Part shown: piece after piece, positions 1 to 6,064 of the stretch
Layout of the letters: the number at the start of each line of letters is the position of its first letter
How positions within the stretch are numbered: position 1 is the first letter of the stretch
Source of the DNA: Myxococcales bacterium
Lineage (GTDB): Bacteria; Myxococcota_A; Polyangia; Haliangiales; J016
Direction of reading: 5' to 3'
NCBI GenBank assembly: GCA_014238595.1
Contig: JABAAV010000085.1
Span: forward strand, 1 to 6,065
Length of the DNA stretch: 6,065 nt
Notes under the pieces: model-generated
Databases searched by the model: none
The model's input: the letters and a program-made list of their open reading frames with translations, nothing else
What the model was told of the DNA's origin: nothing
Program-made: the position numbers and the translations under genes

Positions 1-1047
1 AATATTTCTATCCATAGAATTTATTTCTGATAAACAAGCATATAATGTTGTTGTTTTTCCACTACCAGTGGGTCCTGTTACCAAAAAAATACCATGCGGT
101 TGAGCAATTAAATTACGAATATCTTCTAAGATATTGTCTGTCATTCCTATCTCGGACAAACCAAGAAGCACAGCGCTTTTATCTAACAGACGAATAGTAA
201 TACGTTCACCTGATGCTGTCGGCGCAGTAGCAACACGCATATCCACATCTTTACCAGCAATACGACGACGAATACGACCATCTTGTGGCAATCTTTTTTC
301 AGCAATATTGAGTCCTGCCATGATCTTAATACGTGCAACAATAGAAGATAAATATTGTCGATTTGCATGTTTAGTTTCATTAAGACGACCATCAATGCGA
401 TATCGTACCGTGATATTTCTTTCACTAGGTTCTATATGAATATCTGATGCTCGTTCTTTCACTGCTTGAAACATAATTGAATTAACCCAACGAATAATGG
501 GTGCTTCATCAGTCAGATCAAGAATATCAATAAGTTCTTCAGCGTTTTCATATTCTTCTTCTTTGTCAGATTGTTCTAAATCTGCTCCTTTGTGAATCCG
601 TCCATAAACTTTATTGATTAGTTCTAATATTTGTTTTTCAGAAGATAACATTGCATCAATAGGAGCATCGAGTAACACACGAATGTCATCAAGCGCATCA
701 ATGTTTAATGGATCAGAAATAACAACACAAACATGACCTTCTTCTGATGAGAACAAAGGAAATATTTTATGTTCTTTTGCAAAATTAATAGGCACATTTT
801 GAATGAGTGATAAATCGATATCATCTGTATTTGGGAAATGATCTAAATATGGAATATCAAATTGTATTGCTAATGCTTTGATAAGAGAAACAGCATCAAT
901 AACGCCTGTTTTAAGTAATACATCTCCTATATGTTCATCTTTAGATTTATCATAAGCCAATGCTTCGTCTAAAGAAACAGGATCCAATCCAACATCTTGA
1001 ACAAGAATTTCCCCTAAACGGAATTCTTCTTTAGGTGTGAGTTTCAT
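1..1047 (-). CDS. gspE: Type II secretion ATPase GspE, N-terminal 349 residues (cut by window edge)
   Basis: GspE is the cytoplasmic hexameric ATPase that powers pseudopilus assembly in the T2SS. Translating the minus strand from ATG 1047 gives an uninterrupted frame to base 1. Residues about 10-150 are an N-terminal GspE/MshEN-type domain (RLGEILV near the start, then IGDVLLKTGVID and a few residues later IPYLD). The ATPase domain begins near residue 182 (APIIRWVNSIMFQAVKERAS), with ASDIHIEP at 200-207, RIDGRL at 217-222, QDGRI at 255-259 and the Walker A loop GPTGSGKTT at 325-333 (Lys331). The Walker B and any C-terminal cysteine zinc motif lie beyond the left edge; family members are usually about 500-570 residues, so roughly a third is missing. 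The start is 5 nt after the gspD stop with only a weak Shine-Dalgarno, which suggests translational coupling to gspD. The related PilB and MshE ATPases share these motifs; the adjacent gspC and gspD decide for GspE. Confidence 0.95.
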   Translation of the reverse strand, partial: MKLTPKEEFRLGEILVQDVGLDPVSLDEALAYDKSKDEHIGDVLLKTGVIDAVSLIKALAIQFDIPYLDHFPNTDDIDLSLIQNVPINFAKEHKIFPLFSSEEGHVCVVISDPLNIDALDDIRVLLDAPIDAMLSSEKQILELINKVYGRIHKGADLEQSDKEEEYENAEELIDILDLTDEAPIIRWVNSIMFQAVKERASDIHIEPSERNITVRYRIDGRLNETKHANRQYLSSIVARIKIMAGLNIAEKRLPQDGRIRRRIAGKDVDMRVATAPTASGERITIRLLDKSAVLLGLSEIGMTDNILEDIRNLIAQPHGIFLVTGPTGSGKTTTLYACLSEINSMDRNI

Positions 1048-1052
1048 GGGTT

Positions 1053-3368
1053 CTATGGTTCTTTCGTAACCTCTGAAGAATCATCAATATCCTTAGAAAA
1101 TTGAACTGGGCCGTCAGGATATTTCAAAGAACGTTCCTGAAGTTCATGAAGTATCATTGTCTCTTTTTCCACAACAAGAACATCGTTGTTTATTTTTTCT
1201 AAAAGTCCTTTTTTCTTTTTATAATTAATAAAATTTTCTTGATTGTAATCTGTCGATGAAAAAGTTGTAAAAGCTCGAACAAATTCATTGCGTTCTCGCA
1301 TTTTTCGTTTGACGATCCGTTGCAAATCAGTATTATCTTCAATCACATACGGTGTAAGAATAATCAAAAGATTTGTTTTTACTTTTTGCGTCTCTGAATA
1401 TTGAAACAATCGCCCTACCAAAGGAATATCTCCAAGAAAAGGAATTTTCGATTTGGTTTCAGTGATTTTGTTTTGCATTAATCCACCAATAACCACAGAT
1501 TCTTGATCCGAACTTATCACTGAAGTTTTTAAAGTACGCTTTGTCCAAGAAGGACCAAGATTTTGAAAGTTTGGAGAAGCAATATCAGAAATTTCGTTTT
1601 CAATTTTCAAACGAACCTGACCTGACACATTAATATTAGGTGTTATTTTCAATGTCAACGCAACATCTTTTCGTCGAACAGAAACATTTGGAATTCCAAT
1701 GTTTGCCGATCCTGCTACAGAGTTTAGTCCTGAAAAAGCACCTTGATATGGAATATTTTGTCCAACAGAAATTTCTGATTCTTCATTGTCTATTGCAACA
1801 ATATGTGGTGCAGATAAAATGTTGACATCATTGTTATTGCCCAATGCTTGAAATAACAAACCAAAAGAAGGAATACTAATTCCTAACAACTGTTCTACAC
1901 CGGGCAACAATGATCCGATCGCACCTGCAATACCACCTTGCCCAGTGACTGATGCCCCAAGATTTAAAGTAGATAATTCACCGTGTTGTATTCCTCCTAA
2001 AAGGACTGAATCTTGATTGTTGACATTTTCTTCAGCAAATCCATGTGCAGACAATCCGAATTTCGTTGCAACATCCAAGGAAACTTCAAAAATAGTTGCT
2101 TCAATAAAAACCTGTCGCCTTGGAATATCCAATTGACGAATAACTCTACGAAGTAAAATGTAATCTTTCCCAGATGCAACAATAACCAAAGAATTCGTAG
2201 GTTTGTCAGCTGTTATTTTTACTTCTCCTTGAAAGGTAGTATCTTTAATGTTTTTTCGTGAACGTTCAGATAATTTCGTTTTTTTATTTCTTTTGCGAAT
2301 TGAACCAGAAGAATTTTGACCACCATAAACACTTTGAACAATACCAGACAATGTTGATGCTAATTCTTCAGCTAACCCGTTTTCCAAGTAATACACGTTG
2401 ATTTGAGGAGACAATCCATCAGAAGTATCAACATCAAGATATTTAACTAAAGTTTTCACTCGTTGATAAGCAGATTCTGAGGATATAACTATAAGGACAT
2501 TTGTCCCTTCTTCAGGAATTATTTTTGTAGGAACATCCCATTGTGAAGAACGAGATTTGTTATTGCTTTTGTTTTTTCTGGTTTTCTTTGTTGTTTTATT
2601 TTTTCTATCTTTGAAATCAGAGGATGAACTACTTTGCACATCAAATATTTCTGTCAATGTATTCGCAATTTCTCCAACAGCTGCATTTTGAATTTTGATT
2701 AAATAAATATTATCTTTTTGAAAATCTTGATCAAGCGTCTTCATAACAGATAACATTTGAGAAATAGCGCGTGCATACCCAGTTAAGACAAGAATGTTCA
2801 TATTGGGAATTCGTTTTATTTCAGCATTTTTGGGTTTTAAAACATTGAAAACATCCAGAAGCTCTTTGGTGTCAATATGTTCAGGACGGACAATGACTCG
2901 CACCATTTGATCAGATTTTCGTTTTAAATCTGAACTATAAAGAGGCAATGTTTCTCGCTGTGCTTTAACAGATTCTACAATTTCTAACACATTCCCTTTG
3001 GGAACAATTGTAAGTCCCATGTTTTTCAATGCCGTTAAAAACAGTTCCCATGCTTGTTTTGGTGTCATTCTTTTCGGTGCAATAATCGTAACTTTAGATG
3101 GTCGAGAAGCCACTTTGTTTCCGAAAACAAAATTCTTACAGGTAAATGTCATTGCCCAATCGACTAAATCTTGAAGTCCAGTTTGAGGTCCACGCAAATT
3201 AACCCAAAATTTGTTTCGAGCTTCGTTACAACTGTAGAGACTTACATCGTTTATTTCATCTTCTTGTAATTCAATTTTTGGTGTTTTCGTTTGTGCCATT
3301 ACTGTTATGCTGTGAAAAAAAATAATGGTCACTCCAAAGAACAGTGTTAATTTTTTATATTGAAACAT
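1053..3368 (-). CDS. gspD: Type II secretion outer-membrane secretin GspD
   Basis: GspD forms the multimeric outer-membrane channel through which folded exoproteins leave the periplasm. I chose ATG 3368 (771 aa) over the in-frame ATG 3392 because GAGGAG lies 9 nt upstream and the product then begins with a compact signal peptide (MFQYKK, a hydrophobic stretch to about residue 24, probable cleavage VMA/QT). Approximate domains in this numbering are N0 56-131, N1 155-213, N2 220-312, N3 323-415 and the secretin beta-barrel 419-675. Barrel hallmarks are DVNILSAPHIVAIDN with VGQNIPY, then IPFLGDIPLVGRLF at 642-655 and NLLIILTPYVI near its end. Lysine/serine-rich inserts interrupt N2 (about 244-276) and N3 (about 351-377). 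A charged tail of about 95 residues follows the barrel. N0 carries two cysteines (47, 77). There is no lipobox. It is somewhat longer than typical GspD (about 650-700 aa) because of the inserts and tail. PilQ and type III secretins are less likely given the multiple N domains and the neighbours. Confidence 0.97.
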   Translation of the reverse strand: MFQYKKLTLFFGVTIIFFHSITVMAQTKTPKIELQEDEINDVSLYSCNEARNKFWVNLRGPQTGLQDLVDWAMTFTCKNFVFGNKVASRPSKVTIIAPKRMTPKQAWELFLTALKNMGLTIVPKGNVLEIVESVKAQRETLPLYSSDLKRKSDQMVRVIVRPEHIDTKELLDVFNVLKPKNAEIKRIPNMNILVLTGYARAISQMLSVMKTLDQDFQKDNIYLIKIQNAAVGEIANTLTEIFDVQSSSSSDFKDRKNKTTKKTRKNKSNNKSRSSQWDVPTKIIPEEGTNVLIVISSESAYQRVKTLVKYLDVDTSDGLSPQINVYYLENGLAEELASTLSGIVQSVYGGQNSSGSIRKRNKKTKLSERSRKNIKDTTFQGEVKITADKPTNSLVIVASGKDYILLRRVIRQLDIPRRQVFIEATIFEVSLDVATKFGLSAHGFAEENVNNQDSVLLGGIQHGELSTLNLGASVTGQGGIAGAIGSLLPGVEQLLGISIPSFGLLFQALGNNNDVNILSAPHIVAIDNEESEISVGQNIPYQGAFSGLNSVAGSANIGIPNVSVRRKDVALTLKITPNINVSGQVRLKIENEISDIASPNFQNLGPSWTKRTLKTSVISSDQESVVIGGLMQNKITETKSKIPFLGDIPLVGRLFQYSETQKVKTNLLIILTPYVIEDNTDLQRIVKRKMRERNEFVRAFTTFSSTDYNQENFINYKKKKGLLEKINNDVLVVEKETMILHELQERSLKYPDGPVQFSKDIDDSSEVTKEP

Positions 3369-3377
3369 ATTTCCTAT

Positions 3378-3383
3378 CTCCTC
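3378..3383 (-). promoter_or_regulatory. Shine-Dalgarno GAGGAG that fixes the gspD start
   Basis: On the minus strand GAGGAG is followed by nine bases and then ATG at 3368. It lies inside the first codons of the longer reading frame that begins at 3392. That upstream ATG has no comparable ribosome-binding site and would add eight residues (MLFEEIGN) before the signal peptide. The site therefore supports the shorter GspD and a 25-nt gap after the gspC stop. Confidence 0.8.
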
Positions 3384-3393
3384 AAACAACATA

Positions 3394-4326
3394 CTATCTG
3401 ATCGTATAATCTATCGTTACAGGTGACCCTTTTCGGGTCAGGGAAAGAGATAAATTATTGACCTCTCTCACTTTAATATAAATTTCAAGGGCTTTATCTG
3501 GTGAGGATAGTTCAAACCCATTAATAGCATTTAAAACATCTCCATTTTTAAGACCAATATGATGAAAAGGAGAGCTTTTACGAACAGCATAAATTTTAAA
3601 TCCATTGGGTTTACCATTTTTCATGGCTGGAACAATTCTTACACCTTTCATGGCGGAAGGATCACCCATGATCTTTTCAATAACGGCACGTTCAATTTCA
3701 TATTGATTTTCACCTGTTTTTTTAATGCCATCTGCTATTGCTTGACTAAGCTTAGTTTTTTTACTTCTTTTTTTTGTTGATGGTGATGAATGAGAACGAG
3801 CTTGAATTTTTTGATCGGTATCCAAAACAATACGTTCAACCAATCCACTGGATTCATTGATAAAATCGACATATCGACTATGAATTGTTTTTATTTTTCC
3901 TGCTTGAGGAATTAAATCAGAAACAAGATATCCACCTTTGGTTTTATCTTCTGTATTGACAATAGTTGCGAAGGAAAGTTTTGCATTCGTAGCAATATTT
4001 GTTGCAACTAAACGCAATGGAAGTGATGTTATTGGTATTGTGATTTCACCATCACTCGAATAATTAACAATAGCTGATGGTTTATAAACACAAGAGGCAC
4101 AGAACATGTTTTTTGTGACCAATGATGTACTATCCTTAACATTAACATCATTAACAGATGTTGAATTTGTTTTTCTTACCAACACTTTATTCGGTTTGAT
4201 ATGATCAGAAAATAATGTTGGAGAAACAACATGTATGACAATCTTTCCTAAAAAGATGGCACACAAACAAACAACAACACCAATTATGACCAACCAAGAT
4301 TGTTGAGTATTTATATTAAAAGGCAT
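3394..4326 (-). CDS. gspC: Type II secretion inner-membrane connector GspC
   Basis: GspC is a bitopic inner-membrane protein that links the inner-membrane platform to the GspD periplasmic domains. The 310-residue product has a short cytoplasmic N-terminus and one membrane segment at about 11-34 (WLVIIGVVVCLCAIFLGKIV). A linker follows, then the homology region at about 95-170 (ITIPITSLPLRLVATNIA, GGYLVSDLIPQAGKIKTIHS, VDFINESSGLVERIVL). A lysine-rich stretch (185-195) precedes a C-terminal PDZ-like domain at about 228-310 (GFKIYAVRKSSPFHHIGLKNGDVLNAINGF), the normal layout of PDZ-bearing GspC. An unusual CASC pair (C76, C79) sits just before the homology region. The start codon overlaps the end of the upstream regulator gene by 11 nt, and AGAGA about 9 nt upstream is a weak Shine-Dalgarno, so coupled translation is likely. 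GspC is the least conserved T2SS component; the domain order and the gspD neighbour make the call firm. Confidence 0.92.
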   Translation of the reverse strand: MPFNINTQQSWLVIIGVVVCLCAIFLGKIVIHVVSPTLFSDHIKPNKVLVRKTNSTSVNDVNVKDSTSLVTKNMFCASCVYKPSAIVNYSSDGEITIPITSLPLRLVATNIATNAKLSFATIVNTEDKTKGGYLVSDLIPQAGKIKTIHSRYVDFINESSGLVERIVLDTDQKIQARSHSSPSTKKRSKKTKLSQAIADGIKKTGENQYEIERAVIEKIMGDPSAMKGVRIVPAMKNGKPNGFKIYAVRKSSPFHHIGLKNGDVLNAINGFELSSPDKALEIYIKVREVNNLSLSLTRKGSPVTIDYTIR

Positions 4327-5737
4327 TTGATTTTTTCTCTATATCTTTAAGATCTGTTTTATTAAGACGACGATAAATAGTACGCGTACCAACACCTAAT
4401 ATTTGAGCAGCCTGTTCTTTATTGCCCTTCGTATAACGTAATGTCTCTTTAATAAGCTGACATTCCATGTCATGGATAGATGTTCCAACAGATATTGAAA
4501 GGTTGCTGTTTGATGAAATATCGTTGTCATTCGAATCGATGTTGGTTGGAAAATTTTCTTTAGTTAACATAGTGTTGTCACCGCTTAGCACAACAGCATG
4601 TTCAATTGTGTTCTCTAGTTGTCTAACATTGCCTGGCCATTGATGATTCATTAGGATATTCAGAACTTCATCATCATATTTCAATGCCGATTTTCCATTT
4701 TTTTCACTGTAAAGTTTCAAAAAGTAATTAGCCAATAACAAAATATCTTCTTTACGTTCTCGAAGCGGTGGAACATCTATGGACACAACATTGAGGCGAT
4801 AATATAAATCTTCACGGAATATTCCTTGGCTTACAGCATGGGATAAATCTCTGTTTGTTGCAGCAATCCATCGAATATTCACCTGATTAGAACGTCCACT
4901 CGATCCAAGTCGTTCAATTTCACCTTCTTGCATCACACGCAGTAATTTGACTTGAATATGAGCTGGAATTTCTCCAATTTCATCAAGAAACAATGTTCCA
5001 CAATGTGCCGCTTCAAAACGACCTTCCCGACTATGTGAAGCTCCTGTAAATGCACCTTTTTCATAGCCAAATAATTCTGCTTCTAAAATAGATTCAGGAA
5101 TTGCTGCACAGTTAATAGGAATAAAAGGCATTGTTGATCGTGGTGATTGTTCATGAATGGTTCGTGCAATAAGTTCCTTGCCTGTCCCACTTTCACCTTG
5201 AATGAGTACAGTAGCTTGGCTGTCTGCAACTTGTGCAACTGTTTTCATCATAGATATCCATGCTTGTGATGTACCTATCAACGTATAGTGTTTTTTTTGT
5301 TTTAACTGTTTTTTCAATCCTTTATTCTCTTTAATCAAAGATTGTTTTTCTATAGCGTTATGTACAATTTGAACAATATGAGCACGTTCTACAGGCTTAG
5401 AAATAGCATCATACGCTCCCTTTTTCATGGCATGTGCAGCAATTTCCATAGTTCCATACGCTGTCATTAGAATGACTTCTATATGTGGGGAATCTTGTTT
5501 AACCTTAGTCAGCAAATCAATACCCGACATATCAGAAGTCATTGTCAAATCTGTTAAAAGAACATCAATGTTTTTGTTACTCAACACAGATAATGCCACA
5601 TGCGCATCTGGCGCCGTAAAGACAATCAATCCTTCACGAACAAATATTTTTTCAAGTGATTCAACGATTTTAGGTTCATCATCAACGATAAGAATTGAAC
5701 ATTGTTTGTTTTCTTTTTGTAAATCATAAAAAGACAT
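4316..5737 (-). CDS. Sigma-54-dependent NtrC-family response regulator heading the T2SS operon
   Basis: This is a 473-residue cytoplasmic transcription activator of the bacterial enhancer-binding protein class, which uses ATP to open sigma-54 promoters after phosphorylation by a sensor kinase. The receiver domain spans about 14-130, with acidic pair D19/D20, phospho-acceptor D63 (LLTDLTM), T92 and K114 (SKP). The AAA+ domain spans about 152-385: Walker A GESGTGKE 181-188, the sigma-54-contact loop GAFTGA 228-233, Walker B TLFLDEIGE 248-256, FREDLYYRLNV 307-317 with the arginine-finger region, and WPGNVRQLEN 367-376. A Fis-type helix-turn-helix lies near 426-460 (GNKEQAAQILGVGTRTIYRR). All parts needed for activation are intact. 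After D63 the usual MP is MT and the loop to the conserved Gly is one residue longer than usual. ATG 5737 has AGGA 9 nt upstream. The cognate kinase is not in the window. The target is inferred to be its own operon, from the sigma-54 promoter and palindromes just upstream. Confidence 0.97.
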   Translation of the reverse strand: MSFYDLQKENKQCSILIVDDEPKIVESLEKIFVREGLIVFTAPDAHVALSVLSNKNIDVLLTDLTMTSDMSGIDLLTKVKQDSPHIEVILMTAYGTMEIAAHAMKKGAYDAISKPVERAHIVQIVHNAIEKQSLIKENKGLKKQLKQKKHYTLIGTSQAWISMMKTVAQVADSQATVLIQGESGTGKELIARTIHEQSPRSTMPFIPINCAAIPESILEAELFGYEKGAFTGASHSREGRFEAAHCGTLFLDEIGEIPAHIQVKLLRVMQEGEIERLGSSGRSNQVNIRWIAATNRDLSHAVSQGIFREDLYYRLNVVSIDVPPLRERKEDILLLANYFLKLYSEKNGKSALKYDDEVLNILMNHQWPGNVRQLENTIEHAVVLSGDNTMLTKENFPTNIDSNDNDISSNSNLSISVGTSIHDMECQLIKETLRYTKGNKEQAAQILGVGTRTIYRRLNKTDLKDIEKKSNAF

Positions 5738-5746
5738 AGATAATCA

Positions 5747-5750
5747 TCCT
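5747..5750 (-). promoter_or_regulatory. Shine-Dalgarno AGGA of the response-regulator gene
   Basis: AGGA on the minus strand is separated by nine bases from ATG 5737. It falls within the roughly 21-nt leader expected if transcription starts near 5758 from the predicted sigma-54 promoter, so promoter, ribosome-binding site and start codon fit together without conflict. Confidence 0.65.
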
Positions 5751-5768
5751 AACTGTCTATAAATAAGA

Positions 5769-5785
5769 AGCAAATACTATGCCAA
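5769..5785 (-). promoter_or_regulatory. Predicted sigma-54 (-24/-12) promoter of the T2SS operon
   Basis: The minus strand reads TTGGCATAGTATTTGCT. This matches the sigma-54 consensus TGGCAC-N5-TTGCW with one mismatch (T for C at the end of the -24 block) and has the exact GG-N10-GC spacing: GG at 5783-5782 and GC at 5771-5770. Transcription would start near 5758, leaving a leader of about 21 nt before ATG 5737. It is the only element of this quality that I found in the intergenic region. The first gene downstream encodes a sigma-54 activator, which makes autoregulation likely. Not proven by sequence alone. Confidence 0.75.
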
Positions 5786-5855
5786 CGATGAAAGCTTGTT
5801 ATATGTCATTTTGGGCATTTATCCTTGCCATTGAACAGTTGGTATTGAAATAAAA

Positions 5856-5868
5856 TGTCAATTTGACA
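5856..5868. promoter_or_regulatory. Palindromic activator site 1 (TGTCAATTTGACA), probable upstream activating sequence
   Basis: This is a perfect 6+1+6 inverted repeat. Its centre (5862) lies about 104 bp upstream of the predicted transcription start, within the usual range for sigma-54 enhancer sites. An identical 13-mer follows 19 bp away. The dyad suits a dimeric Fis-type helix-turn-helix such as that of the downstream response regulator. Binding by that regulator is inference. Confidence 0.65.
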
Positions 5869-5869
5869 A

Positions 5870-5892
5870 TAGAATGTCAATTTGACATTCTA
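5870..5892. promoter_or_regulatory. Palindromic activator site 2, extended 23-bp perfect dyad
   Basis: The core 13-mer TGTCAATTTGACA (5875-5887) is identical to site 1, but here the symmetry extends without mismatch to 11+1+11 bases (TAGAATGTCAA, central T, TTGACATTCTA). Its centre is 5881, 19 bp from that of site 1 and about 123 bp upstream of the predicted start. The longer symmetry suggests this may be the stronger of two cooperative sites. It could also form a hairpin if transcribed, but it lacks a U-tract, so a protein-binding role is preferred. Confidence 0.65.
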
Positions 5893-5899
5893 CCAATAC

Positions 5900-5938
5900 A
5901 AAAAAAGATGGTGAATATAAAATTCACCATCTTTTAGA
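5900..5938 (-). terminator. Rho-independent terminator, probably closing the gene to the right
   Basis: A perfect 14-bp stem (AAAAGATGGTGAAT at 5903-5916 pairing with 5922-5935) encloses a 5-nt loop. On the minus strand the stem is followed by seven T (complement of A 5900-5906), which makes it a good terminator for transcription entering from the right edge. It would separate that transcript from the T2SS operon. On the plus strand it ends in TTTT, so it could work in both directions, but no plus-strand gene lies upstream of it. Confidence 0.78.
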
Positions 5939-5992
5939 TACAATATTGAGTAACAACAAATATATATATTCTGTTGCTTTACCTAGTACTGA

Positions 5993-6064
5993 TTAATAGC
6001 AGATCTCAGTTGTTGTATAAAGAACTCCAAGGTCACAGTTGAATAACACAGTAGGGTCACCTAC
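5993..6064 (-). CDS. Possible 3' end of an unidentified minus-strand gene (partial, cut by window edge)
   Basis: One minus-strand frame is open from the right edge for 23 codons to TAA at 5993-5995 and reads VGDPTVLFNCDLGVLYTT followed by a short tail. It ends about 57 nt before the terminator, the spacing expected for the last gene of an upstream unit. A second frame (about 25 codons to TAG at 5983-5985, VTLLCYSTVTLEFF...) is equally open, so the frame and even coding status are uncertain. No family can be recognised from this fragment. A non-coding RNA ending at the terminator is an alternative. Confidence 0.3.
   Translation of the reverse strand, partial: VGDPTVLFNCDLGVLYTTTEICY

Noticed and set aside
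134..439. Plus-strand open frame of 101 codons, and a minus-strand frame 183-425
   Set aside because: Both lie inside gspE in other frames; the GspE frame has clear family motifs and these have none.
3559..3780. Plus-strand open frame of 73 codons opposite gspC
   Set aside because: Antisense shadow rich in Phe/Asn from the A-rich gspC coding strand, with no domain features.
3715..3780. Poly-A runs (7-8 nt) in gspC as possible slippage or phase-variation sites
   Set aside because: The frame is intact through them and such runs are common in AT-rich lysine codons; nothing indicates programmed slippage.
5427..5729. Plus-strand open frame of 100 codons opposite the receiver domain
   Set aside because: Antisense shadow of a strongly conserved receiver domain.
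5804..5817. Possible third degenerate copy of the palindrome (TGTCATTTTGGGCA)
   Set aside because: Only the left half matches (TGTCA) and the right half is not symmetric, so it is not supported as an operator.
5813..5832. Second sigma-54-like element (TGGCAAGGATAAATGCC on the minus strand)
   Set aside because: The GG and GC blocks are 11 bases apart rather than 10 on both strands, and sigma-54 promoters do not tolerate this spacing.
5786..5855. IHF site between enhancer and promoter
   Set aside because: I found no match to WATCAANNNNTTR on either strand; the AT-rich spacer alone is not enough.
5856..5887. Two 13-bp repeats as a minimal CRISPR or mobile-element end
   Set aside because: Repeats are too short, the gap is only 6 bp, and there is no cas gene or transposase; an operator pair explains them.
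6051..6064. Small hairpin GTAGG-GTCA-CCTAC at the right edge
   Set aside because: A 5-bp stem without a U-tract is within chance expectation and may lie inside a coding region.
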